DNA from: Rhyacichthys aspro
Lineage: Eukaryota > Chordata > Actinopteri > Gobiiformes > Rhyacichthyidae
Assembly (NCBI GenBank): GCA_036850595.1
Contig: CM072155.1
Span: forward strand, 11,286,256-11,350,255
Reading direction: 5' to 3'
DNA: 64,000 nt
A program made the translations under genes and the position numbers. The first letter of the stretch is position 1. Every line of letters starts with the position of its first letter. Shown piece by piece: positions 38,610 through 49,557 of this stretch. Below the pieces are notes generated by a model. The model made no database searches and was not told the origin of the DNA. It saw only the letters and a program-made list of their open reading frames with translations.

Positions 38610-38838
38610 TGCTTCATGGCGAAACACGCAGCAGCATGCAAGAACAACTGAGAAGACAAAAGATAAATTAATTGTTAACGAATCCGAGGAAACAACTGTT
38701 TTTACCTGTTTTTTTAAAACAGCATTAACATCAAAGCCATATTGTGAGGGTGATTCTGAGGGTTGCAGAAATCAGGTGCCTGAGAAGAAACAGGCTTTTT
38801 CAGTTGCGGTTGATGAGAGCACTGACATTATAATCTAA
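38610..38838 (+). pseudogene. hAT transposase relic
   Basis: The plus-strand frame contains SKPYCEGD followed shortly by KKQAFSVAVDESTDI. Both are motifs of hAT-family (BED/DUF4371-like) transposases, but in an intact protein they are separated by a longer stretch, so there is an internal deletion. The frame stops at 38838 and no catalytic C-terminal part follows. Confidence 0.6.
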
Positions 38839-40980
38839 CTCTAGGCTACTACTTTGCACTGTAACAAAGAAAACTTGTTATTTATAGGTTATTATCTGAT
38901 TATTTCACTGGTGACTTCAGATTAAATTGTGCTGTATGTGGCCTCTGACCTGTCCTCTCTAAATCCTTAAGTCCTGATGCTTATTTTTCCTCTTTCATAG
39001 CCATGCCTTCATTCTTTTATGCTTACCACCATTCTGCTTTTCATACACTTTATTTTTTAAGATAATGCTCTCTGCTTCTCTGTAACTCGACCTTGGTTTT
39101 TGAGGTCACTACAGCAGCGTCCTGTTCTCTGATTCTTTTTGAGCAAAACACAATTTTCACCCAAATGTATGATCCAAAATGAATGAATGAAGCTCAAATC
39201 TAGTGATTAAAAAGAACATGATTGAATTGAGATGGTACATGATGCCGTGCCTTTGGGAAACCAGGTGAGAGTAATATCATTTCATTTTCCACTTGAGGTT
39301 TTCTCATTATTTTGCATTAACCTTCCAGTCAACAAGATCTTTTACGCTAACCTTGTTTTTACTTCTGCATCAAAGTCACACTTGATATGCTCGCATTAAG
39401 CAGGGCACGCTTTTTAATTGCTAATAGCATATATAGTAAACATGTCACCCTTTTGACCTTGCTTTGTTGACAGCTACAACAAGACATTTCTCAAACATTG
39501 CACTCAAACCAAGACAAATCTATCCACATGATTTTATAGAAGGCCAGTGACATCTACTGGACAACTAGCCTTCCTCATTGCACTCTGAAAATGCAAATGT
39601 CTTACTCTTCATAATGAGGTTACACAATGTCTATGTTGTATGATGATGTTGTATAAACACATTTCAAGTCACCGTGGATGTAATAATAGTTTTAATTACA
39701 CAAAAATGAGCTGTATTTTAGTTTTCATTTTTATTTCTTAAAGCACCAAAAAATATTGTTAGGCACAGAAATTATACAGCCAAATGCAAGTGAACCACAA
39801 AAAGCAGAGTATATGATACGTGTGTTGGCTAAAACATGAAAATACATTTCCCCTTTTTACTGACATCCCTTAATAGGGTTTTCATTTTGGTGCATGTAAG
39901 TTCTAAGTCATTTCCTCTTGTATAATGTGCTTTATGTTTTATTTGCAGACAAAAGTAGCTCCTGATCCTGCAGAACTGCCTTTCATCTTTCATTGTTGGG
40001 CTCCTTAGGCCTGTACACAAGGCCAACGTGGTAAGGAATGTCAATCATTTACTTTAACAGCAATTCTCAGCAAATAACACGATTAAAGTAACAATCTCCA
40101 CCTCAGTCAGTAAAAGTTATTAATCTTGCAAATACATTATGACACAGAGAACACAGCATTTGAATCTTTGAGTAACATTTGTGCTGCCCTTTATAATCAG
40201 TCTGATTGTACATGTAGCAAAAAGTGTTTCACAGTGTGCATTACAAGTCTGTGACCTCTATGGAATGTCCAAATATAGTATAATAAGGTTATTGAAAGGT
40301 TTATCAAAAGTCAGAAACATATTCATAGCTTTCTACAAGTATTTATCAGAGAAATGTGAGAGGGTTTGTTTCAGTGAGAGAGAAGTGAAGAACACTTGAA
40401 TCTGGTTCAGACATTAACATGTGGAAATGCTTCAAAAATATCAGATGTAGTTTGCCCTGTTCTTATTGACATGAGCAAATCCAATCAAGCCTACAAGTAA
40501 TTTTGCCTTTCATGCAGCTAGCTCTGGATTCACACCAAAAGCCACATGAGCAATTAAAACAATAGCACTCTTATTCCAACACATGTTCACAACAGATGGC
40601 AACAAGGGACGAGGGTGAAGTGAGGGATGCAAATCCAGTGACTTGAGCTGAGATTTAAAGTGAGGATGGACATCAGTGAAGCTACAGTAAATTACAGAAA
40701 ACATAGCCTTAAAAGCAATATGTCCAGCACAAACTTAGCAGCTTGGTCTCTCATACTATCATCGACTTGGTGAGAGCCAGCGGCGCAATGTCAGTGACCT
40801 GAGTGTAACAAGTGATCAGATCACTTCTAGTGAATTCAACATTATGACAAAGTGAACCCCTCAGCTGAAATGACACCGATATGACGTGAAACTACTGTGC
40901 ATTTTCAATCAGTCATAAATTCTAAATATTTTCTGAAACATACAGATGTTTTAACAATAACAGCATTATGGTCCTTCATA

Positions 40981-40986
40981 TTTATT
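40981..40986 (-). terminator. Possible poly(A) signal of NKIRAS2
   Basis: TTTATT on the plus strand is AATAAA on the minus strand, about 95 bases past the NKIRAS2 stop codon. A second TTTATT lies at about 39729. The first would give a short 3' UTR. I cannot decide between them. Confidence 0.35.
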
Positions 40987-41081
40987 AATAATAGTGTTTT
41001 ATATTAACAAAACAAAGATCCCTTTAAGACACCTATCACTCTTTCCCTTGCCTCATCGAGATAATATTTCTCCCTATTCAT

Positions 41082-42114
41082 TCAACTGTCAGTGGAGCCA
41101 CTTCCCTTGTTCTTATTTCGACTGAGAGGAAAAGTAGATTTGCTTTGTGGCTGTGTCATTTTACTAGCCAGAAAGACAAAAGGTTCAATCAAAGTGCGGC
41201 GGTCGACGACTGACACCTCCCACAGGCGCACTTTCTCATTCTTTGCCCAGTTTTGTGCCATGTTCAAGTCGACTCTCCTTTCGTCCTGCCTGTCCAGCTT
41301 GTTTCCCAGCACAATAATGGTTACCTGTGGAACAGCAAAATCATCAGTGCACTGTACATCAAGCTCATCATTGAGTGAAGAAGTGAGGAAAGATGCAGGA
41401 GACATTGAAACTGTGATTTAAAGTCAGAGGACACCCCACATTATAATCTTTAGGACTTTGTAATATTTTTATATAACAGAAAAGGTATCTGAATAATTAA
41501 AGTAATTCATAAAAGAGAAATGGCAAAAAGAATATATATATTTCAGTTCATTCTTTATTCCCAAATTCAAATACATATACATATTTTTGGACAAAGTTTT
41601 GTGGTATATCTGTTTTTGCCAATAGGCTACATGAATTTCAATATGCTGAAATTAATGTTAGTTACAATTACAGACAGACTTCCTCACCTCTTTCTTGTCT
41701 CTTTGACGGTCAATGTCCTTTTTCAGGGCCTCCATTCTCTTAAAAGACTCTTTGCTGTCTATGCTGTAAACCAGCACAAAGCCATCTGCAAAAGTGTAGT
41801 AATGTCGAGGGAACTCCATCCCATCACGGAGTCCACGGGTGTCATAGAAGCGGACCTGCTCTCGAGTGCCGCGGTCTGTCTCTATGGAGCCAATGTAGAT
41901 GTCTTCAAGAGTCTCCATGGGCTCAGAGCCTACAGTGAAGAAGTTCATTCATAGTATTAATAACAGGCATCGAGGGATGCAGTGAAGGTGCCTTTACAAA
42001 TCTCTTACAATCAGTCATACCTGCAACATGATTGGCATACAGTAGTTGCTCCAAGACAGCAGTTTTCCCAACAGCAGCCTGGCCACAAACAACCACTTTA
42101 CAGCTCTTGCCCAT
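41082..42114 (-). CDS. nkiras2: NF-kappa-B inhibitor-interacting Ras-like protein 2 (kappaB-Ras2)
   Basis: Minus-strand exons are 42114-42021, 41929-41688 and 41324-41082, giving 192 residues (human has 191). The protein is an atypical small GTPase that binds IkB proteins in the cytoplasm and slows their degradation, so it restrains NF-kB. Visible motifs are the P-loop GQAAVGKT at residues 11-18, DTRGLRD at 61-67 and NKLD at 120-123. As is typical of kappaB-Ras, the residue matching Ras Gly12 is Ala13 and that matching Gln61 is Leu65, so GTP hydrolysis should be weak. There is no C-terminal CaaX box (the end is GSGSTDS), as in the family. The 5' UTR continues to 42143 and joins a non-coding first exon ending at 42688. 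I chose NKIRAS2 over NKIRAS1 from the C-terminal [13 protein letters not shown] and from the neighbours. Confidence 0.95.
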
Positions 42115-42688
42115 TACGCTTTCCCCTTCTTGTCCAAGAAAATCTAAAGAAAGAAAAAAAAGGAAATTAAATTAAATTAATTCACAATTTAAGTGACAGA
42201 AGGGCTTAGTAGTGCAACTTTGTATTTGTACACGAATTTGATGTGTACTACTAATTTCTTACAAGTTTACATAACTAGTTCCCAGGGTATAAATGTTACT
42301 CTGTTAAGTATATGTTATATGATATTGGCTATAGCGCCCCTTATTTGTTTAAACCTGATATGCTGGGAAAAAAGCAAGCCGGGAAGAGGCTTCTAAACCA
42401 GGGAACAACTCATAATCATTCAGCCTATAAAAATTCAAAAGGTGTGTGTTTGTTGCGTTCATTTATTACTAAAAGAATGAAGAAGTACGCAGACGGGTCT
42501 TAGCATAGGAGGAACTTAGCATTAGCTTTAACAACGGTACTTAATAAACACTAACCTTAAACTGACCTTTTTGAAACCAAAACGTGTGTTTTAAGCGCAT
42601 GTGTTAAAACAGGTAATACAAGATGTATGTAATCATGTTTACATAATTTTTGAGACGGTTTAAGTTAATCGGAGAGTGTCTGCTTACC

Positions 42689-42775
42689 TTTTTGACGTAC
42701 CACTTCCTGTTTACAGTCTGCGTAACGACGTAACCACTGCAGTCTCTAGCCACGCCCCTCGTCGTTGACGGCAAA
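42689..42775. promoter_or_regulatory. Bidirectional promoter of NKIRAS2 and DNAJC7
   Basis: The NKIRAS2 first exon leaves through a minus-strand donor at 42687 (AAG|gtaagc), and the DNAJC7 start codon is at 42776, so both promoters must fit in less than about 90 bases. The interval contains an ETS-like site (CACTTCCTGT), CRE-like GTAACGACGTAAC, a GC/KLF-type box (CCACGCCCCTC) and AAAATGGCGG, a YY1-like motif overlapping the DNAJC7 start. No TATA box is seen. The head-to-head arrangement is the same as in human. Confidence 0.7.
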
Positions 42776-45700
42776 ATGGCGGCGGAGAACTGTGATGCTG
42801 TGAACATGGACCCTGATATGGAAATACTCAGTGACGAAGAACTAGAAAGGTAAAATGAATTGTTGCTTTGTTGTGAATGGCAGGCATTCATTTATACATT
42901 TGTGTCTTACTGATCGATGGGGTTCTAAGTCTTGTCATCGTCAATTTTGCCGCATAATAAAGGCGCAACCGATAGCTGCTAAGCTAAATTTGGCCTCGCA
43001 TTTCGTTAGCACAGTTGCCATGGTCTTCCCTTACCAGGTTATATACTCGATTTTTATTTTGCAGTACACGCCACGTGTTGTCTCTCGTTAAATGCCATGG
43101 CTAATAGTTAGTCTAGCTTAAAGCTGAGATTTTACATTACTGTTTCTCAGTTATAGGTGACTACCATTCACTTCAATTCAAAGTGTGCTCGTGAGGTAAA
43201 ACATGAACGGTTTCCAAAAAAAGTAATGACACTTGCCCTCAGCATGGTGTCATATGTTCCTGGCTCTGCTCTGCTGTCAGCTTCACAAAATAGTAACAAG
43301 TTTGATCTGAATAGACACCTCTGCCCTGCTGCTTTGGCTCTTTCTATGTTTAGTTAAGGCTGACAGTGAAGTGCTGGTGCACTGCCATTCACTTGTTGAA
43401 CACGTGGGTATGATTGTCACGTTATTAATAACAACAGTTTAGATTTTGGAATTGCGAAGCATCTGGAAAATAGTCATCATTAGTCATCGTGAGCATCCCT
43501 CGTTAGCTCATCCGATATTTCTACTGCACTGTATAAAACCATTTGTGTCTCTCTTTATCTGTTGCAGGGAAGCAGAGGGCTTTAAAGAGCAAGGAAATGC
43601 CTTTTATATTAAGAAGGATTATGCAGAAGCTTTCAACTACTACACCAAGGCTATAGGTAATCATGTGACCTGTTACTTGCGTGTTTTAAGTAATCTTTTA
43701 TACAAGGTAATCTAACAAGAAAACAATTGGTATTAATAGTATAAAAAACTTGTGTTTTTGCAGACATGTGCCCAAAGAATGCAAGTTACTATGGCAACCG
43801 TGCAGCCACACTAATGATGTTGTGTAGATACAGAGAAGCTCTAGAGGATGCCCAACAAGCTGTACGACTAGACAACAATTTCACAAAAGTATGTTCATCA
43901 TAACATCTCAAAGTCTGATGGGAAAATGAAGGCATCAGTATTAATAAATGCAAAAATTTACAAAGCCTTTAAAAATTGAAGTCCTCAATACCTCTGAATT
44001 GTTTTTTTTTTTATTTGTTCACAGGGTCATCTGCGAGAGGGCAAATGCCACCTGTCCCTCGGGAATGCAATGGCCGCAATCCGCTGTTTCCAGCGGGTTA
44101 TGGAACTCGAGCCTGAAAACAGCCAGGCACCACAGGAGGTGAGCTCGCCATAGTTGAAAAAGCCTTATGTAAAAACGTTTTCATCAGTTCAGTATCAGTT
44201 CAGATTAGGTCAGACAAGTGCAGTAAAGTGTAAAAGTCTGATACAGAGCGATTTAAGAGGAGATTAACTGCAGTTAGCTTTGCTCTTAATGAGCAAGCTG
44301 ACGGGAAAGTTTGTGGTGGTGCTAGTGCTTCATTGACCTCATTTTGTAAGCACTGATCAAGATGCAATCAGGGCTGGTGGGAGTTGTAAGCAATGTGTCA
44401 CTTTTACAAGTCTAACAACTAAATAATACTTTTGTCAGATAAAAAATGCAGAATCCATCCTTGAATACGAGAGAATGGCAGAGATTGGATTCGAAAAGAG
44501 AGACTTCAGAATGGTAAGAAACACTTTTTATTATTTTTTTAGCATGACTTATTCTACCAGTGAACAACTGAGAAAACAGTTATTGTATTTGTCTTTAGGT
44601 TGTCTTTTGCATGGACCGTGCCTTGGAAACGGCATCAGCCTGTCACAGGTTTAAGATACTAAAGGCAGAATGCTTAGCCTTATTGGGACGCTACCCTGAG
44701 GCACAGTCTGTAGCAAGGTAAGGCAAGCTATTTTACTGAATGTGATGTACTTACAATTTGCAATTTGACTGTAATTTACTACAAAAACTCTCATGCTGAT
44801 TTTTGTTATCATTTATAATGCTTTGTAATGGTTTCCTACAGTGACATTCTACGAATGGACTCCACTAATGCAGATGCACTATATGTGCGTGGTTTGTGTT
44901 TGTACTATGAGGACTGCATTGACAAAGCTGTCCAGTTTTTTGTCCAGGCCCTACGCATGGCTCCTGACCATGACAAGGCTCGGCTTGCCTGCAGAGTGAG
45001 TAAAGTTGCAGAGTGAGTAAAGAATAAAAACAAAGCAGTTATTGCTTTGTTTTTATTCTTATTCAGTTTTATATCTTAATAAGATCATCCTTAAGTGTTG
45101 CAGTATACTTCTTTCAGAATGCCAAAGCACTAAAAGCTAAGAAGGAAGAAGGGAACAAGGCTTTCAAGGAAGGAAACTTTGAAGCTGCCTATGAGCTATA
45201 CTCTGAAGCCCTAACAATAGACCCCAACAATATCAAAACAAATGCCAAGCTGTACTGTAACAGGGCCACAGTTGGATCTAAGGTGAGTTCCACAGGAGAT
45301 TAATGCATACCGCAGCATGCCTTAAACGAATTGGTTGTACAATATACTATGTAATACAGTACAGACATGCTGCTGTGTGTAGAAGTGTCTTATATTTTGT
45401 ATAAGCCTTTTTATTGAAATAAATGAATTGGGTTGGTACATAATGTGCACACCTTTCAGCCTGTCTCATTTTGTAATCAGGCCATTATGCTTTTTGCTTT
45501 GCATGCTTTTTCATGTATCTTTCAAAGCTGAAGAAACTAGACCAGGCCATTGAAGACTGCTCAAAGGCCATTAAGCTGGATGACACCTACATCAAGGCCT
45601 ACTTACGGAGAGCGCAGTGGTATGTCTTTCAGTATATTGGTAATACATTGACATTAGATGGTGATTCAGAATGACAGTAAAGGAAAAAGGAAAAGTCGAT

Positions 45701-46748
45701 GATGTGTACTGTGTTGCAGCTACATGGACACGGAACAGTACGAGGAGGCAGTCCGAGATTATGAGAAGGTTTACCAGACAGAGAAAACAAAAGGTGAGAA
45801 CTTGAATGTATTAATCTATTTTGTGGCTGAACTTGCACAACCTTCAGCTTATCATTTTAATCAACATTGTACTGTGTTATTTTAGAACACAAACACCTCC
45901 TAAAAAATGCCCAGTTGGAGCTAAAGAAAAGCAAGCGAAAAGACTACTACAAAATCCTCGGAGTGGATAAGAACGCCACAGAAGATGAAATCAAGAAAGC
46001 TTATCGCAAACGGGCCCTTTTACATCACCCAGGTGCATTGAGTCAGAATACTCAGTTATATAACACTGTCTGCTCACTCGTGCATTGTGTAACATGTCCT
46101 CTGTGTTTCTTTTAGATCGTCACAGCAGTGCGAGCCCTGAAGTACAGAAGGAAGAAGAGAAAAAGTTTAAGGAGGTGGGTGAAGCTTTCAGCGTCCTCTC
46201 AGACCCAAAGAAGAAATCACGCTACGACAGCGGCCAGGACCTAGAGGATGATGGCATGAACATGGGAGGTTAGTAATATGTTAGAATAGGTGAATGAAGT
46301 ACCTTTAGCATTTAGTCTAATCTATTCTAATATTGCTATATTGTAAATAGTAATTATTTTGATTATTTAAATCTCTAAGCAGTCTTATCTATACTCATGC
46401 AAATGTAATATACCGAATATATTCACAACCACCATATGTGGGATTGTCCGGTTTATGTTTTCTCTGTGATGCTTATATTGCAGACATCAGATTTCCAATA
46501 TATTGTGTAGCCCTAATTTGTGGAATTTACTTTTAATTTCTTTTTGTTTTCTGTCTCCCCTTTTTAGATTTTGATGCTAACAACATTTTCAAAGCATTCT
46601 TCGGTGGCCCAGGTGGATTTAGTTTTGAAGGTAATTTACTTGTGTACAAAACGGCAATTTTTTTTCAAAACATGTCAACCCTTTTGCAATGACTGACTTT
46701 TCTTTTACAGCATCTGGACCGGGCAATTTCTTCTTCCAGTTCGGTTAA
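42776..46748 (+). CDS. dnajc7: DnaJ homolog subfamily C member 7 (TPR2 co-chaperone)
   Basis: Fourteen coding exons are read at 42776-42849, 43568-43656, 43764-43888, 44025-44138, 44439-44513, 44599-44717, 44842-44995, 45118-45282, 45528-45619, 45720-45793, 45886-46032, 46116-46268, 46568-46630 and 46711-46748. All have AG/GT boundaries and matching phases, for 493 residues (human has 494). DNAJC7 is a cytosolic co-chaperone that binds HSP70 and HSP90 through TPR repeats and stimulates HSP70 through its J domain, passing clients back from HSP90 to HSP70. TPR repeats begin around residue 28 ([19 protein letters not shown]). The J domain starts about residue 380 ([12 protein letters not shown]), with its HPD catalytic tripeptide at 408-410, split by the intron after 46032. 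The C-terminus is Gly/Phe-rich ([10 protein letters not shown]). The start is the first ATG after the shared promoter. The exon ending at 44995 has a duplicated donor. Confidence 0.96.
45021..45059. repeat. Perfect 17-bp stem hairpin in a DNAJC7 intron
   Basis: The left arm 45021-45037 and right arm 45043-45059 are exactly complementary, with a 5-base loop. They lie 26 bases past the donor at 44996 and just after the second copy of the duplicated donor. Confidence 0.8.
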
Positions 46749-47880
46749 TGGGCGAAATCATCTATGTCAGCTGTTCAAACATCAGGATACTTCAACAATC
46801 CCCCGACCCACCATCTGTATTTAATGTCTGACTGTTTGCAAGTCAGATTTGTGTCTATGCCATTGACTGAATGAATGCAACCCAGTGACCACCTGCAGCA
46901 AAATGATTTAACGCCCGTATTGCAAGAACAAGCAGACAGCTCAGGCCATGTTGATACCGTTATGGTTTCAGATTAGGTTAATTACCAACACTGGTCAAAG
47001 TTACACTCAGATTTTTGAGAAAGGAGATTGTGCAGCTTAAGAGGGTTTAAGAGTCCATGCAGGAGGTTACACTTTTGGAAAACTTGAGATACACCGGAGC
47101 AAGCTGTTACCTGGTGCGTCCTAAGCTCGTACTTATTGCTAAGGTGGCATGCATGAAAGTTACTTACTTGCTTATTGATTTATGAAGGAACATCACTGGG
47201 CAAGCAGCACCTCCCCCTTTTTGAAGAATCTGTTATGGAGACAGCTGGCTGCTACCAATTCGCACTGATAATGCCTCCGTGTCCTAAGCCAATGGCGCAC
47301 TTGAACGTTTTTAAATTCACAACAGCTGGAGCCTAGACTTATCCGTAGAGTGCAGTGGAAGCACACCAGAGATGGCAGTGGAGACCGCTGTAAAGGCCTT
47401 GTTGCCAACCAAGTCGCCCTTCTTCTCTTTGTCACAGGTTTTATGTTTGATGTTGCCATTTACTGATTGCTGCAATGTACATTTTACTGGAATGTAAAGT
47501 GTTAATTTGTGATGATAGTTCATTATGTTTTCCATTTTTTTATTTTGATATGTATATTTATTGTAAATTTGCTGTCAGAACACCATTGTAAGATGATGAC
47601 ACTTGATGTTTTTTGACAAAATCACCAATTCACCAGGAGATAACTGTTTTGTCTGGTCTGTCCAAGATTTTAAGCAGAATTTAAGAACACTCCATGTGGT
47701 CACTCATTATGCAGCTAATGGATTTACTCACAAATGCGTAATGATAGAAGCAGATACTTCCTGTTATTATTTGGTGGTTTTGATTAAAAACGAGAACGCT
47801 GTAGTCATCTTTAGCTCACCGTTTTCGCTCTTACAGTGAAAACCATCTTCTCTTTAACCTTTAAAATTACCAGCCATGTC

Positions 47881-47886
47881 AATAAA
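47881..47886 (+). terminator. Poly(A) signal of DNAJC7
   Basis: AATAAA lies 1.13 kb past the stop at 46748, and T-rich sequence follows (GTTTCTTTGATTTTG). No earlier canonical AATAAA was seen in the 46749-47880 stretch, which otherwise looks like 3' UTR with no other feature. Confidence 0.6.
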
Positions 47887-48539
47887 GTTGGCCCCCTCTA
47901 AGTTTTCCCCAAAAATGTTTCTTTGATTTTGCTAAAAAATTTATTAATAAGAATTATGACCTTACTTATTCAGATTTCTACACATTTTACGGAATACTAT
48001 TCCTTTTTTATTATTGGCTGTGTTATTCTACAGAATGCTCTTCAGTAAGTGGAAGTCAAATCTAGCTCTTCAAATGATCTGATGAACCGGTCATGTAGTT
48101 TTGTTGTATTTCCTTCTGTGAGCTGTGATTGGCTGTAAACAAGGGAGTAAAATGGTAAAATGCAAGCAGAGGACAAGGCTAAGATACTTTTACCTCCACA
48201 GTTTATAAAGAGCCACAGGTGTAAAAAAAAAAAAAAAAGCGCTGCATGAGAATTAACTTTTTTTTCAGTATTTGTTAAATTGTCTAGCTTTCATTACTTT
48301 GGTGCCACGTAGCTTTGTCTTAGAAGAATTCTATTGTTGACCCTATGATGAAAACACATTGAAATTTATACAGAAAGCTATCCACCTAAAACATCCACAT
48401 AGAAAGAGACATTATCTGCCAGATGGTCTGGATTTAGTGATAACCAAAGATTGATTTTGTTTGTATTTGTTTATTGGCAGTGGTAGTTTATAGATTTTAC
48501 AGCACAGATACAGTGATTCACAGTAAGTTAGCAGCCCAT

Positions 48540-48990
48540 TACTTGGTTTTGATCAATGCAAACTTTAATAATCCCCAAGGAGAAATTCAGTGGTTAGGGC
48601 TCATCAAATAAGTTAAAAAAGCTAATTATCTGATTAAAACTTGACCTTCCATTGACTAATTGATTGTAAAGTCTTAAGGCGGTTAGGAAGAAGGAGTTCT
48701 TGTGTTTTTCTGTCCTGCATCTCACTGATCTCAGATGTCCACTGGCTGCTCTCTGTTGTTCAAAAGCCCAGTGCAGGGATGGTCCATTTGTTAAGTATAG
48801 CATCTGTCCTGTTGAGTGTCTGTTGCTTCACTGCTTCATCCAGAGTCTCCAAACTAATACCGTACCTGATATGATGACGAGGGCATCAGGATGCTGGCTC
48901 TGTAACCTGGCAACAGTTCCTCTGATGATGCTACAGGCTCTTGGTTGGATGTAAACTGTAACCACGACGACATGCAAGAACTTTTTGGGA
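48540..48990 (-). mobile_element. 3' tail of a non-LTR retrotransposon, antisense
   Basis: On the minus strand a frame at 48803-48594 ends RCRTEKHKNSFFLTALRLYN...FDEP and is followed by GGGGATTATTAAAGTTTGCATTG. This resembles the C-terminal coding end plus tail of fish LINEs, which often terminate in a motif like CCCTGGGGATTAATAAAG. The rest of the element is missing (5' truncation), and a 42-bp piece of the same family occurs at 23838. The exact clade was not determined. Confidence 0.55.
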
Positions 48991-49447
48991 ATAATAATAT
49001 AGTCTCAATCCCACTGCCAAAAGCTCCAGATCCTGACAACAGAGTGTCTCCTCAACTGGAACATTAAACAAACTGGTTGTACAATGTACTCTAGAGATGT
49101 TGCATTGTGATACTGTGTCGAAGTCTTATAGACTTTTGTGTCACTGAACTTTCATTACACATGAAGTGACACTGTTGCACATGTGTCACTTGTGTCGCTT
49201 ATATTTTCAATTGGTCATTTTCTGCAAACATGTGCTGTTTGTCCTGTGAACTCACTAATGGCATTGCGTTAAATTTCAACTGCTTAGTTTAGAAAGTATT
49301 TTAGTGAAGTACTTAAGTTTAGGAAAAAAAAGGTGTCTGCAGTTTACATCAGTGTAGCTTCAAAGTAGCAACGACAGAAAACAGTTACGCTAAGTCATCG
49401 CATGAGGGCGCTACTTCCTCAACTTTCCCCTCTTCTTTGTCGGGATC

Positions 49448-49460
49448 GTTGCTAGGAGAC
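49448..49460 (+). promoter_or_regulatory. Candidate RFX X-box upstream of ODAD4
   Basis: GTTGCTAGGAGAC has a perfect left RFX half-site (GTTGCTAGG) and a partial right half. It lies about 98 bases before the ODAD4 start codon. Motile-cilia genes are commonly switched on by RFX factors and FOXJ1, so position and gene identity support it. The weak right half lowers confidence. Confidence 0.5.
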
Positions 49461-49557
49461 CAGTTAGCGAGAAGTTAATGCGGTTGTGTTTAGTTAGCTA
49501 TATACCGTGCTAAACGTAAAGTATTTGTGCTGAAAAATACTTATAAAGAACCCGAAG

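Larger units (their letters stand above)
35150..40980. other. Intergenic spacer between ZNF385C and NKIRAS2 (convergent 3' ends)
   Basis: ZNF385C and NKIRAS2 point toward each other across this spacer. It holds the two repeats at 35436-36010, a possible LINE scrap and a hAT transposase relic near 38600-38838. I found no exon with credible splice signals. The open frames at 36610-37062 and 36021-36473 have no recognisable domain. Confidence 0.55.
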
